A stretch of DNA of 64,000 bases, taken from the NCBI GenBank assembly GCA_002837195.1, contig KZ478061.1:292382-356381 (forward strand). The letters are read 5' to 3'. This DNA is from Enterobacterales bacterium CwR94. GTDB taxonomy: Bacteria > Pseudomonadota > Gammaproteobacteria > Enterobacterales > Enterobacteriaceae. A program made the translations under genes and the position numbers. The first letter of the stretch is position 1, and every line of letters starts with the position of its first letter. The notes under the pieces are model-generated. The model worked only from the letters and a program-made list of their open reading frames with translations, did not search any database and was not told where the DNA came from. Shown in pieces: positions 1 through 7,958 of the stretch.

Positions 1-355
1 CAACCAGCAGATATTCCACGGCCAGATAACGATACTGAGCAAACAGCACCACACCGCCTTCAGCAAACGGATATTTAGCCAGTTCATCACGCAGACGACC
101 GGTCGCCGCGCGGCTAAACGCCAGAAAATCATCCTGACCAGAGCGACAATTTCTCAGCGCATCGGCCAACTCACTGCCTTCGTTAAATAAGCCGTAGGCT
201 TTATTTTTTGCACTGTAGACGCGGTGCAACTCTTCCATCATGTCACTGACGGCCACCGTCTCCGGCAGCAGCGATTCACGCAGAACCAGTTCCAGCGTTT
301 GTTCATCACGCTTAATCAATTGGTGCAGCGCGATCTGGTTGATGTCCAGACTCAT
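1..355 (-). CDS. yejK: Nucleoid-associated protein YejK (NdpA), N-terminal part
   Basis: The reading frame starts with ATG at 355 and runs off the left edge of the window, so only about the first 118 codons are seen. The N-terminus begins [18 protein letters not shown], the typical opening of the enterobacterial YejK/NdpA family, a roughly 335-residue nucleoid-associated protein of unclear role. A purine-rich ribosome-binding stretch (AGGAGAG) precedes the start. The gene is divergent from yejL, with a 146-bp gap that must hold both promoters. The same yejK/yejL-yejM arrangement occurs in E. coli, which supports the identification. Function is taken from the family; nothing beyond the N-terminal sequence can be checked here. 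Confidence 0.93.
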   Translation of the reverse strand, partial: MSLDINQIALHQLIKRDEQTLELVLRESLLPETVAVSDMMEELHRVYSAKNKAYGLFNEGSELADALRNCRSGQDDFLAFSRAATGRLRDELAKYPFAEGGVVLFAQYRYLAVEYLLV

Positions 356-501
356 GGGTAAACTCTCCTGTTGGCTCAGGGGGCGTATTCAATCACTCCC
401 GCGTCCGCCTTTCAATAGTCAAACGCGCCATCAAAAAGTGCAGAAAATGTCGCGTCCTTACGGTAAGATATCGCGTTTTATAGCCAAGATAATTTGCACT
501 T

Positions 502-729
502 ATGCCACAATCATCTCGTTACAGCGACGAGCGCGTTGAAAAACTGCTCGCCGATATGGTTCGCGTACTGGAACAAGACCAGGCGCCTACCGATCTTTCC
601 CTGATGGTACTCGGGAACATGGTCACCAATCTGATCAACACCAGCGTCTCTTCCGCACAGCGCCGTACGCTGGCCCGATCCTTTGCAGAGGCGTTGCAAG
701 CGTCTGTTCAGGAAGACAAAGCACATTAA
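502..729 (+). CDS. yejL: YejL, UPF0352 small protein
   Basis: This is a 75-residue acidic, helical protein starting [19 protein letters not shown], the family signature of YejL (UPF0352), and its full length matches the usual 75 residues. It has no signal peptide or membrane segment and is expected to be cytoplasmic. Its function is unknown. It lies 24 bp upstream of yejM and is probably co-transcribed with it, while yejK is divergent. The ribosome-binding site is weak, but the start is fixed by the conserved N-terminus. A minus-strand ORF covering the same DNA is a shadow. Confidence 0.93.
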   Translation: MPQSSRYSDERVEKLLADMVRVLEQDQAPTDLSLMVLGNMVTNLINTSVSSAQRRTLARSFAEALQASVQEDKAH

Positions 730-753
730 CAGCAATGGCGAACTGATCCCGTT

Positions 754-2511
754 ATGGTAAACAATCGGCAGCGATACCGAGAAAAAGTCTCCCAGATGAT
801 TAGCTGGGGGCACTGGTTCGCCCTGTTTAACATTCTGCTCGCCTTTGCGCTGGGCAGTCGGTATTTGTTCGCATCAGACTGGCCAGCCTCGCTGGCTGGT
901 CGCATTTACGCGTTTACCAGTTGGGTGGGGCATTTTAGCTTTCTTGGCTTTGCCGCCTACTTGCTGATTATCTTCCCGCTGACCTTTATCGTGATGTCGC
1001 AGCGCTTGCTGCGTTTTATTTCCGCGATGGTCGCGACCGCCGGGCTGACGCTGGTTCTGGTCGACAGTGCGGTCTTTAGCCGTTTTCACCTGCACCTGAA
1101 TCCGGTGGTGTGGGAGTTGGTGGTAAACCCCGACCAAAGTGAACTCGCGCGCGACTGGCAACTGATGTTTATCAGCATTCCCATTTTGTTTCTGGTGGAG
1201 ATGCTGTTTGCCACCTGGAGCTGGCAGAAGCTGCGTAGCCTCAATCGCCGCAGCTTCGGCAAGCCGATGGCCGCGGTGTTTATCACGGCGTTTTTCGCCA
1301 GCCACCTGATGTATATTTGGGCCGATGCGAATTTCTATCGCCCGATTACCATGCAGCGCGCCAATTTACCGCTTTCTTACCCAATGACCGCACGTCGCTT
1401 TCTGGAGCGTCACGGGCTGTTGGATGCGCAAGCCTATCAGCGTCGTCTGGTGGAGCAAGGTAACCCAGAAGCGCTGTCGGTCGCCTACCCACTTAACGAT
1501 ATCAGCTTCCGCGATGCGGGCTCGCGTAACAATCTGCTGGTGGTCACAGTGGATGGGCTGAATGCGAAAACCTTAAACAGCGCCCTGCCGAATCTGGCGA
1601 AATTTGCTGATAATAATGTGAATTTCCGTCAACACTACAGCGCAGGTAACACTGATGACAGTGGCTTATTTGGCCTGTTTTACGGGATTTCCCCCGGCTT
1701 TATGGACGGCGTGTTAGCCGCGCGTATTCCTTCTGCTTTGATCGGCGCACTGAGCCAGCAGGGCTATCAATTTGGCCTGTTCTCCTCCAGTGGTTTCCAC
1801 TCTCCTCTGTACCGACAAGCACTGTTGGCTGATTTTTCACTGCCCAATGCCGAGAGTCAGGAAAACAAGCAAACCACCCAGCAGTTCCAACGCTGGCTGG
1901 AAGGACAACAGCAACAATCAACACCCTGGTTCTCGTGGGTTTCTTTAACCGGTAAGCAGGATTTAGAAGACAGCCGTGGCGATGTGCTCAATCGCCGCTA
2001 CAAGCGGAATGCCGCGGATGTCGATCAACAGATTCAAGCGTTGCTGGACACGCTGCAGCAAAAAAATCTGCTGAATAACACGGTGGTAGTCATTACCGCG
2101 CAACACGGTGTCGCCCTGAATGACGCGGAGTCTTCAGCCGGTAACCGTGCGCAGTTACAGGTGCCGCTGGTGATCCACTGGCCAGACACCCCCGCGCAGA
2201 ACATCAGTAAACTCACCGACCACCAGGATGTCATGGCAACGCTGATGCAGCGCCTGCTGCACGTCCGCAATAGCGTGGCGGATTATTCTCAGGGTGAAGA
2301 TCTGTTTGCCGCGCAGCGTCGACACAACTGGGTCGCCAGTTACGAAGACAATCAGTTGGTGGTGCTAACGCCGCAGATCACCCTGATGCTCGACACCAAC
2401 GGCACCTATAAAACCTGGGATGCCCAGGGCAATACCCTGAAAGAGCACAAGCCTCAGTTGACCCTGTTATTGCAGGTTCTTACGGAGCAGAAGCGATTTA
2501 TTGCTAATTAA
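754..2511 (+). CDS. yejM: Inner-membrane LPS-regulating protein YejM (PbgA/LapC)
   Basis: This 585-residue protein has five hydrophobic segments within about the first 190 residues, followed by a periplasmic sulfatase/phosphatase-like domain (roughly 240-585). The sequence NNLLVVTVDGLNAKTL marks the start of that fold. In E. coli YejM (PbgA/LapC) senses LPS in the periplasmic leaflet and controls FtsH/LapB-dependent turnover of LpxC. It is essential in E. coli, at least for its membrane part. Length and domain order match the family. It is the second gene of the yejL-yejM pair and is followed by the tRNA gene, as in E. coli. Confidence is high because both sequence and context agree. Confidence 0.95.
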   Translation: MVNNRQRYREKVSQMISWGHWFALFNILLAFALGSRYLFASDWPASLAGRIYAFTSWVGHFSFLGFAAYLLIIFPLTFIVMSQRLLRFISAMVATAGLTLVLVDSAVFSRFHLHLNPVVWELVVNPDQSELARDWQLMFISIPILFLVEMLFATWSWQKLRSLNRRSFGKPMAAVFITAFFASHLMYIWADANFYRPITMQRANLPLSYPMTARRFLERHGLLDAQAYQRRLVEQGNPEALSVAYPLNDISFRDAGSRNNLLVVTVDGLNAKTLNSALPNLAKFADNNVNFRQHYSAGNTDDSGLFGLFYGISPGFMDGVLAARIPSALIGALSQQGYQFGLFSSSGFHSPLYRQALLADFSLPNAESQENKQTTQQFQRWLEGQQQQSTPWFSWVSLTGKQDLEDSRGDVLNRRYKRNAADVDQQIQALLDTLQQKNLLNNTVVVITAQHGVALNDAESSAGNRAQLQVPLVIHWPDTPAQNISKLTDHQDVMATLMQRLLHVRNSVADYSQGEDLFAAQRRHNWVASYEDNQLVVLTPQITLMLDTNGTYKTWDAQGNTLKEHKPQLTLLLQVLTEQKRFIAN

Positions 2512-2588
2512 CTGCTTAAATTCATAGCAGTCAACATGTTAGTGCCTTGCAATCGTCTAAAGAAAAGGTAGTATAGGCACCCACATGT

Positions 2589-2665
2589 CGGCACGTAGCG
2601 CAGCCTGGTAGCGCACTGTCATGGGGTGTCAGGGGTCGGAGGTTCAAATCCTCTCGTGCCGACCA
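2589..2665 (+). tRNA. proL: tRNA-Pro (anticodon GGG)
   Basis: This is a 77-nt cloverleaf with an encoded CCA end. The acceptor stem CGGCACG pairs with CGTGCCG, the T-arm contains GGTTCAAATCC, and the anticodon loop ATGGGGT gives GGG. The anticodon stem carries a U-U mismatch that also appears in the E. coli gene as I recall it, and another pair has changed in a compensating way (T-A instead of C-G). The position directly after yejM is the same as for E. coli proL. Confidence 0.96.
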
Positions 2666-2676
2666 AAATTCCCTAA

Positions 2677-2706
2677 AAAAACCAACCTTTTATGGTTGGT
2701 TTTTTT
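2677..2706. terminator. Bidirectional terminator after proL
   Basis: The stem AACCAACC / GGTTGGTT encloses a 6-nt loop, with a T-run on the plus-strand side and an A-run upstream that gives a T-run on the minus strand. It can therefore end proL transcription rightwards and the TonB-like gene at 2728 leftwards. Confidence 0.85.
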
Positions 2707-2727
2707 ATGCCTGCACCTTGGTAAACG

Positions 2728-3033
2728 CTAATCAGCCTGCCTGGATGACCTGTTGATGCGAAAGTCCAGCCGCAAGGGAATATCCCGTCGAGCGTCAGCG
2801 CGCTCAAAAGACCACTGATGCATCTGTCGCTCAATGTCTTTTTCAAAATCCGCCAGCGGGTTGTCACGTTGAAAGCGGATATTCTCAACCTGCCCGCGCG
2901 TATTGATGTCATACAGCACATCAACAATACCGCTGGCACCCTGAACGAAGGCCCCTGTAGGATAGGTAATATTTTTATTCGCCGCGTGGCTATTCATTGC
3001 GATGGCGAAGAGGAATAAAATCCATTTTTTCAC
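2728..3033 (-). CDS. Small exported protein with a TonB C-terminal-like domain
   Basis: This 101-residue protein starts with GTG at 3033. No better in-frame start exists, and an ATG a few bases inside is out of frame. Residues 1-17 (KKWILFLFAIAMNSHA core) form a signal peptide with a likely cut after SHA, so the mature part is periplasmic. The remainder, with GIVDVLYDINTRGQVENIRF and a later QMHQWSFERA segment, resembles the C-terminal domain of TonB-family energy transducers, which has a beta-strand, helix, W-x-F-pattern organisation. It has no N-terminal membrane anchor or Pro-rich spacer, so it cannot work as a complete TonB. A periplasmic helper or stand-alone TonB_C domain is the likeliest reading. 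The family call is good; the role is unknown. Confidence 0.7.
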   Translation of the reverse strand: MKKWILFLFAIAMNSHAANKNITYPTGAFVQGASGIVDVLYDINTRGQVENIRFQRDNPLADFEKDIERQMHQWSFERADARRDIPLRLDFRINRSSRQAD

Positions 3034-3151
3034 ATTGATAATCTACTGTTGATGGCAGCCAGGGTGGCTGAGCGTTGCAATAAGACCAGCCATGATAGCT
3101 GGTCTTGCGGTCTACAATACCACTTATTCAGAGTGCCAGGCCGGTCGAATC

Positions 3152-3364
3152 CTAAACCTTGCCCAATTGCACCTGGCAGCAATCTTCACAGCTCCCGACT
3201 TGCGGGTAGTAGTAACGCGCCACTTTTACCGCATGCCGTGAGTGATAGAAGGTGCCTAAGAACTGACGCTGTGCAAGCGTCGGTAAATGCTGGCACCCTT
3301 TGGTGTGAACATGGTGCTGCCCATCTCTTTTACTGTTTTTATCGACGTAGTAGTAACTCGCCAT
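3152..3364 (-). CDS. Small Cys/His-rich protein of unknown function
   Basis: This is a 70-residue protein starting MASYYYVDKNSKRDGQHHVH. I recognise the YYYVDKN opening from uncharacterised small proteins of other enterobacteria but cannot attach a function. It contains the pattern HxHxxxC followed about 40 residues later by CxxCC, which could bind a metal; that is an inference. There is no signal peptide or membrane segment. A GGAG sequence lies about 10 nt upstream of the ATG, supporting the start. It stands alone between two other small genes in a region where E. coli carries narP/ccm/nap, so it is accessory here. Confidence 0.72.
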   Translation of the reverse strand: MASYYYVDKNSKRDGQHHVHTKGCQHLPTLAQRQFLGTFYHSRHAVKVARYYYPQVGSCEDCCQVQLGKV

Positions 3365-3607
3365 TTAGGTTAACTCCGCTGTGTGAAACAAAAGACTCCA
3401 GTCACTTTAGTTCGTTTCATAAAATAAGTGGGGCTGAAAACATATTTTTTTGTGATGACGGCCCAACCAGCAATCTGTGACGTGCGCCACGCCACATCTT
3501 GTTATCCTGTCATATTATTGTCACTAAAGTGTCATCATACTCAATTAATCTTAAATACGGAATTTTCCCGCTGTATCACTCAAGTGAATAAACGAAGGTT
3601 TCCTCTC

Positions 3608-3814
3608 ATGCCTGTGACTAAAGCTAAAAATCTTAACGACGCCGAAGCCCTGCTGCATGCCGGCATTAACAAAGTTGAACTGGCCTATGATATTGGCAGT
3701 GATGACTTTTTTCGCCTGGCCAGTCGCTGGTGCGACAAGGGTGCGAAAATCTCTCGCGGCAAAAAATTCTTCGTCGTGTCACGCAAAGGATTTGCGATTC
3801 CACCCAATGATTAA
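3608..3814 (+). CDS. Small protein of unknown function (68 aa)
   Basis: The longest frame begins at 3428, but the likely start is ATG 3608, preceded by CGAAGG about 9 nt upstream. This gives a 68-residue protein beginning MPVTKAKNLNDAEALLHAG. It is soluble and rich in Lys/Asp/Phe, and its C-terminal half is basic (GAKISRGKKFFVVSRKG). I do not recognise the family. The clear ribosome-binding site and a strong terminator immediately after the stop argue that it is a real gene. Homologues in related genomes would confirm it; function cannot be deduced. Confidence 0.6.
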   Translation: MPVTKAKNLNDAEALLHAGINKVELAYDIGSDDFFRLASRWCDKGAKISRGKKFFVVSRKGFAIPPND

Positions 3815-3818
3815 ATGC

Positions 3819-3848
3819 AAAAAGGGGTGCCCAGTGGCACCCCTTTTT
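3819..3848. terminator. Bidirectional terminator between the 68-aa gene and yojI
   Basis: The stem GGGGTGCC / GGCACCCC has a 4-nt loop, flanked by five A's on the left and five T's on the right. It can end transcription of the 68-aa gene (plus) and of yojI (minus), which converge here. Confidence 0.9.
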
Positions 3849-3870
3849 GTTTAGAAAAACTGATTTTTTG

Positions 3871-5526
3871 TCAGGTCGTTTCCGTCCGCGAGACGGCATC
3901 TCGACTCGCCAGTTCACGCTCCGCCCCCATCAACTCACCTAACTGCCCTGCCCGCATCTCAAGTAAGCGATCGGCATGCATAAAGTAGTGATCGTCGTGG
4001 CTAATCGCAAATACCGTTTTGCCCATGCCTTGCAGCCACGGCAGGAGTTCACGGTAAAATACGCGACGGAAATGAGGATCTTGATCGGCAGCCCATTCAT
4101 CCAACAATAAGATATCCCGATCTTCACTCGCCGCCAGCAGCAGCGCCAAACGCTTACTCTGTCCTTTGGACAGCTTCAGGTTTAACACCTTATTGCCCTC
4201 CAGCTTGAGTTTGTCCTGCATCTGCAAACGTTCCAGCCAGGCATCCACTTTCACCGGATCGGCAGGCTGTCCCTGCTGATTGATCAAACGGTCAAATAAG
4301 TGGACATCGGTAAATACCGCCGAGAACAAGGCGCGATAGTCATTCATGCCCTGGGCGGTAACAGGTTGACCGTCCAGCAAGATTTCACCTGCCACCGGTT
4401 CATATAATCCGGTCAGCAGCAGCGCCAGCGTTGATTTACCGCTTCCGTTGCCGCCAATCAGGAACACCAACTCACCGCGTTTAAGCGTCATATTGACAGG
4501 GCCGACGGTAAATCCGCCGTCCGCATAGCGGAAACTCACATTACGCAGCTCCAGCGTTTGCCAGTCGCGCGTTTGCGTCGGTGCATCAAATGACTCGCGG
4601 TAATCCGTGAGTTTAAAGCTGTTGAGCTTACGAAACGCCACCTGGGCACTCAGCAGCGTCGGCAGTGCGCCTACCGCCGCCAGCAACGGCGTGCGCAGGA
4701 ACAGCAGCGTTAAAGAGTAGGTGGCCGCCACGGCGGTATTCGCCCATCCCAAACCATTCGCCAAATAAAACGCCACGCCAATGGCACCCAGCATCATGAT
4801 ATTTGACCAATTCACGGCACTCAGGTGAAAGGTATCTGCCCGCACAATGTGGTGACGATAGGCTTTCGCATCCGTCTGGTAGACGTCATCGAAAATCTGC
4901 TGTGCTCGCGTGCGGTTGAGCGTCAGCTCTTTGCGCCCTTCAATCAGGGTTTGATAATCTTCATACAGGCGCGCTTCCGCATCACGCGTCTTTTCCAGAT
5001 GACGATAGACCCGCGATACCAGCAGCCATCCCCCCACAATGGTGATGATTATCCACACCGTGGTGACCAGCATCATCTTCGGCGAGAGCCAGGCAAGGTA
5101 AGCCGCAGAGGCAAAGGTAATGATGATGCCCTGGATCAGTTCCGGCAGACGCACAAAGGCAATCGTGATATTGCGGACATCGCTGGTGACCCCCGCCAGA
5201 AGTTGCGCCCCGCCAATTTTCTCAATCTGCTCCAGGCGGGTATCTAACATACGTTTGATAAATTGCCCGCGCAGGCGATAGACGAAATGGTGACCCAGCA
5301 GCGTCAGCGCCAGTTGTGCCGCTAAGGTGACAGCCATCAGTAAAAACAGCAGTCCCAGAAAGGAGGGCAAAAGTCCCGCCCCTGCCGATCCGCTTGCGGA
5401 GACAATCAGCTTTTGGTTAATAAAGGCGATTAAGCCAATACCCAGTGCCGCACCCAGTAAATTGAGGAAAATGACCCCAATAAATGCTCCACGATATTGA
5501 CGGTAAACGACCCGAAGTAATTCCAT
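3871..5526 (-). CDS. yojI: ABC exporter YojI (fused permease and ATPase)
   Basis: This 551-residue half-transporter has an N-terminal six-helix permease (about 1-310) and a C-terminal ATPase with Walker [10 protein letters not shown] and Walker [14 protein letters not shown]. It matches E. coli YojI (547 aa) over its whole length, including [14 protein letters not shown] and [17 protein letters not shown]. YojI belongs to the cyclic-peptide/siderophore-type exporters and in E. coli expels microcin J25, with TolC as outer channel. Here it is alone on the minus strand, upstream of a terminator shared with a convergent small gene. A Fur-like palindrome lies 54 bp upstream of the start (see the separate entry). 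Identification is firm; the natural substrate is not known. Confidence 0.94.
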   Translation of the reverse strand: MELLRVVYRQYRGAFIGVIFLNLLGAALGIGLIAFINQKLIVSASGSAGAGLLPSFLGLLFLLMAVTLAAQLALTLLGHHFVYRLRGQFIKRMLDTRLEQIEKIGGAQLLAGVTSDVRNITIAFVRLPELIQGIIITFASAAYLAWLSPKMMLVTTVWIIITIVGGWLLVSRVYRHLEKTRDAEARLYEDYQTLIEGRKELTLNRTRAQQIFDDVYQTDAKAYRHHIVRADTFHLSAVNWSNIMMLGAIGVAFYLANGLGWANTAVAATYSLTLLFLRTPLLAAVGALPTLLSAQVAFRKLNSFKLTDYRESFDAPTQTRDWQTLELRNVSFRYADGGFTVGPVNMTLKRGELVFLIGGNGSGKSTLALLLTGLYEPVAGEILLDGQPVTAQGMNDYRALFSAVFTDVHLFDRLINQQGQPADPVKVDAWLERLQMQDKLKLEGNKVLNLKLSKGQSKRLALLLAASEDRDILLLDEWAADQDPHFRRVFYRELLPWLQGMGKTVFAISHDDHYFMHADRLLEMRAGQLGELMGAERELASRDAVSRTETT

Positions 5527-5579
5527 GACACCCTTCCGACGTGAAAAACAGCAGCAGGCAGTTTACTGGTGCCGTTAAC

Positions 5580-5598
5580 GATAGCAATAATTATTCTC
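5580..5598 (-). promoter_or_regulatory. Possible Fur box upstream of yojI
   Basis: A 19-bp AT-rich stretch (GATAGCAATAA-TTATTCTC) matches the classical Fur consensus at about 14 of 19 positions by eye and is followed by another AATAAT block. It lies between alkB and yojI, within promoter distance of yojI. No experimental or statistical support is available here. Confidence 0.35.
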
Positions 5599-5613
5599 AA
5601 ATAATTACGCCTG

Positions 5614-6255
5614 CTAACGAACCTTGCGAAAGGTGAGATTGAAGCGGTAGCTGCCGGCATCAGGATGAATCCCCGCCTTCAGCGGCAAAATGCCGTGATA
5701 ACGCAGTCGGGATGCGCCTCCCCACACCACCACATCGCCCTGTTCTAATAAAATTCGCTGGCACGCGTCGCTGCGCTCAAAACCACCAAACAGAAACACG
5801 GCCGGCAGCCCGAGGGAAACCGAGACAATGGGTTGGCTGAGGTCACGCTCGTCTTTGTCCTGGTGCAGCGTGAGTTTTGCACCTGGTGCATAGCGGTTAA
5901 TGAGGCAGGCATCAGGCGTGAAATCCGCATAGCCCGCATCGGCGGCGGCTGAGTGCGCCAGGGCGCGAAATCTGTCAGGCATTGGAGGCCAGCTTTGACC
6001 ATTGGCGGCATCGCGGGATTCATAACGGTATCCCCGGCTGTCACTGCCCCACCCCAAATCACCGCAGTTGGTCATGGCCACCGACATGACATGCCCGCCA
6101 GGCGTGATACGGTGCCAAAACGGGTTGATCTGGGCTATAGCATCGATCTCTCGCAGGTAGGCCAGGGCTTCATCCCGCACGCGACGACGAAAAATCACCG
6201 CTCCCTCAGCAAGAGGCTCTTGCCAGGGAGCTTCATCGGCAAACAGATCGAACAT
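5614..6255 (-). CDS. alkB: DNA oxidative demethylase AlkB
   Basis: This 213-residue Fe(II)/2-oxoglutarate dioxygenase removes alkyl groups from 1-methyladenine and 3-methylcytosine in DNA. The iron ligands are visible as HxD in LHQDKDE and a distal His in RLRYHGI. The 2-oxoglutarate-binding RxNxTxR motif is RFNLTFR close to the C-terminus. The substrate-recognition lid (PFWHRITPGGHVMSVAMTNCG) is also typical. Length agrees with E. coli AlkB (216 aa). In E. coli the gene forms an operon with ada, but no ada is present here and the next gene upstream is apbE, 39 bp away. Confidence 0.95.
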   Translation of the reverse strand: MFDLFADEAPWQEPLAEGAVIFRRRVRDEALAYLREIDAIAQINPFWHRITPGGHVMSVAMTNCGDLGWGSDSRGYRYESRDAANGQSWPPMPDRFRALAHSAAADAGYADFTPDACLINRYAPGAKLTLHQDKDERDLSQPIVSVSLGLPAVFLFGGFERSDACQRILLEQGDVVVWGGASRLRYHGILPLKAGIHPDAGSYRFNLTFRKVR

Positions 6256-6294
6256 AGCGGCACCTTATTACTGGATATAAAACCAGTATAGCAG

Positions 6295-7317
6295 CTACTT
6301 CTGGTGCAAGAAAGCGCTGAACTGTGGCGACATCCAGTGGGCAAAGCCGTCGCCCTCTTTATAGATAAGATAGACCGCCAACTGCTGTTGCAAGGCCAGC
6401 GTTTTCGCCTTTTCCGTGCCCAGCACCATCAAGCCCGTATCCCAGCCATCGGCTTCCAGAGCGGTCGTCGCGATGACGGTGGCAGAGACCAATTTATGTT
6501 GTATCGGGCGGCCGGTAACGGGATCGATAACGTGGGATACACGCTGTCCCGCCAGCTCATAATAGTTACGATAACTGCCTGAGGTGCTAATCCCGTGGCC
6601 TTGCAAATCCACAGTGGCTTGAATTGCATTTTCACGGTCGGTGGGTTTCTGGATCGCCACACGCCAGGGATTACCGCTATTGGTGCCGCGCGTGAGCACC
6701 GCTCCGCCCACTGAGACCAGATAGTTGTTGATGCCCTCTTTTTCCATTAAGCGTGCAAGATGGTCGGTGGCAAAACCTTCACCCACGGTCGACAGGTCAA
6801 CATACAGCGCGGGCAAATCTTTCTGCAACCAGGCGCCCTGTGCGGTCTCAATGACGGTTAAATGCTGAAGTCCGGTAAGCTGGCGAGCCGCCTCAATCTG
6901 TGCCGCCGTGGGGATAACCGTCGGCGCTTTCTCAGGCCCAAATCCCCATAAATTCACCAGCGGCCCGACCGTGATATCCATGGCACCCTGAGTGAGATGA
7001 CCGATACGCAATGAAGCCGTGATGATATCCGCCATGTTGCGACTAACGGGTTGAGGCTCACGACTGCGCGACTGATTAAAGCGCGAGAGCGCGGAATCGG
7101 GTTTCCAGGTAGAAAATTCCTGGTCATCGGCATCGAGTTGTTGTTGGATTTTTTGACGCAACATTTCCACTTTACTGGCATCCACTCCCGATAGCGCGAC
7201 GCGCCATACCGTGCCCATGGTTTTGCCTTCCAGGACTGGGTTTCCTGCATTAGGCGTATCACAGCCTGTCAGCCCAACGCTTAACAGAGCCAAGATTAAC
7301 TGGAATATTCTAACCAT
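6295..7317 (-). CDS. apbE: FAD:protein FMN transferase ApbE (lipoprotein)
   Basis: This 340-residue protein has a lipoprotein signal peptide (hydrophobic to about residue 18, lipobox LTGC), so it should be anchored in the periplasm. ApbE attaches FMN to Thr residues of target flavoproteins such as Rnf/Nqr subunits. Family marks include GKTMGTVWRV near the N-terminus, the WGFGPEKAP segment, DLSTVGEGFATDHLA, and the metal-binding HVIDPVTGRPI. It lies between alkB and ompC as in E. coli, except that ada is missing. The start is supported by the signal peptide. Confidence is high. Confidence 0.94.
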   Translation of the reverse strand: MVRIFQLILALLSVGLTGCDTPNAGNPVLEGKTMGTVWRVALSGVDASKVEMLRQKIQQQLDADDQEFSTWKPDSALSRFNQSRSREPQPVSRNMADIITASLRIGHLTQGAMDITVGPLVNLWGFGPEKAPTVIPTAAQIEAARQLTGLQHLTVIETAQGAWLQKDLPALYVDLSTVGEGFATDHLARLMEKEGINNYLVSVGGAVLTRGTNSGNPWRVAIQKPTDRENAIQATVDLQGHGISTSGSYRNYYELAGQRVSHVIDPVTGRPIQHKLVSATVIATTALEADGWDTGLMVLGTEKAKTLALQQQLAVYLIYKEGDGFAHWMSPQFSAFLHQK

Positions 7318-7470
7318 TCTGTTTCCTTTTTTCGGACAAAGGGGGTTGATTGCGGCGAAATGACGAGATTCTGATTTTTCACCGCCATCTTGACCAACCT
7401 AAAAACTCGCGGCAGGATTGGCACTGAGACAGGACTCTCACCTGGGCTTATTCACTGACATGGAGAAATT

Positions 7471-7584
7471 ATGCTTAATCTGTTTATCGTTGTAGGTTTA
7501 ACAGCACTGGTCATTTTTTCAGGCTACAAATACTATCGGTCCCAACAACAACGCTTCGTCAATCGCAATCCTCGCCGTATGTAA
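7471..7584 (+). CDS. Small single-pass membrane protein (37 aa)
   Basis: This short frame has a strong ribosome-binding site (GGAGAA, 5 nt before ATG). It encodes MLNLFIVVGLTALVIF as a membrane helix, followed by a Tyr/Arg/Gln-rich, positively charged tail ending NRNPRRM. The layout, one N-terminal helix with a basic cytoplasmic tail, is typical of enterobacterial small membrane proteins. I do not recognise a named family. It is divergent from apbE (153-bp gap) and is followed by two adjacent hairpins. Conservation across relatives would settle it. Confidence 0.6.
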   Translation: MLNLFIVVGLTALVIFSGYKYYRSQQQRFVNRNPRRM

Positions 7585-7593
7585 TTTCGTCGG

Positions 7594-7634
7594 CCCTGCC
7601 TGCTGGCAGGGCACGCTTTGCCCTAAAAGCGTGC
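7594..7634 (+). other. Two adjacent hairpins after the 37-aa gene
   Basis: CCCTGCC/GGCAGGG (7594-7611, 4-nt loop) is followed directly by GCACGCTT/AAGCGTGC (7611-7634). Neither has a proper T-run, so this is a terminator-like or processed 3' end rather than a classical terminator. Confidence 0.4.
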
Positions 7635-7738
7635 TTAATCTCCGCCCTTCTGCTTAGCCGAGCCGCAATTCAATCGCCTAAAGAGTGGCACAACTTATGC
7701 TTGCTGTATTTTACATACATTGCAGGTTGGAGTGTCCC

Positions 7739-7906
7739 ATGAAGCGCTATTTCACCCACGATCAAACCCGTCGATTGCAGCAGTGGCTGATAAAGTATTC
7801 CGCTTTTACATTGGCCGGTGTCGCGATGGAAGGAACATTGCGTGATGCGGTGAGCAGGCAGTGGAGTGAAGAGGACGTGCAGCAGAAACCCAAAAAGCCC
7901 TCTTAA
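7739..7906 (+). CDS. Small protein of unknown function (55 aa)
   Basis: The probable start is ATG 7739, preceded by GGTTGGAG about 6 nt upstream; the longer frame starting at 7685 has no support. The product is 55 residues, MKRYFTHDQTRRLQQWL..., with a short moderately hydrophobic middle (YSAFTLAGVAMEG) and a charged, Lys/Pro-rich tail. No domain is recognised. It is convergent with ompC and separated from it by the ompC terminator. Existence is likely because of the good ribosome-binding site, but function is unknown. Confidence 0.5.
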   Translation: MKRYFTHDQTRRLQQWLIKYSAFTLAGVAMEGTLRDAVSRQWSEEDVQQKPKKPS

Positions 7907-7914
7907 GATCAACA

Positions 7915-7936
7915 AAGCGCGGCAGGTGCCGCGCTT
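7915..7936 (-). terminator. Terminator of ompC
   Basis: A perfect 10-bp inverted repeat AAGCGCGGCA / TGCCGCGCTT has a 2-nt spacer. On the minus strand it is followed by TTGTT, placing it directly after the ompC stop codon. Confidence 0.75.
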
Positions 7937-7958
7937 GAGAACCGTTACGCAATCGCGA

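Noticed and set aside
240..539. 99-codon plus-strand ORF at the left edge
   Set aside because: Antisense to yejK and overlapping the yejL start; a shadow.
3049..3480. 143-codon plus-strand ORF
   Set aside because: Overlaps the better supported 70-aa minus-strand gene and has no family similarity or ribosome-binding site.
2589..3870. Genomic island integrated at tRNA-Pro
   Set aside because: No integrase and no direct repeat of the tRNA 3' end found by eye within this interval; only three small genes are present.
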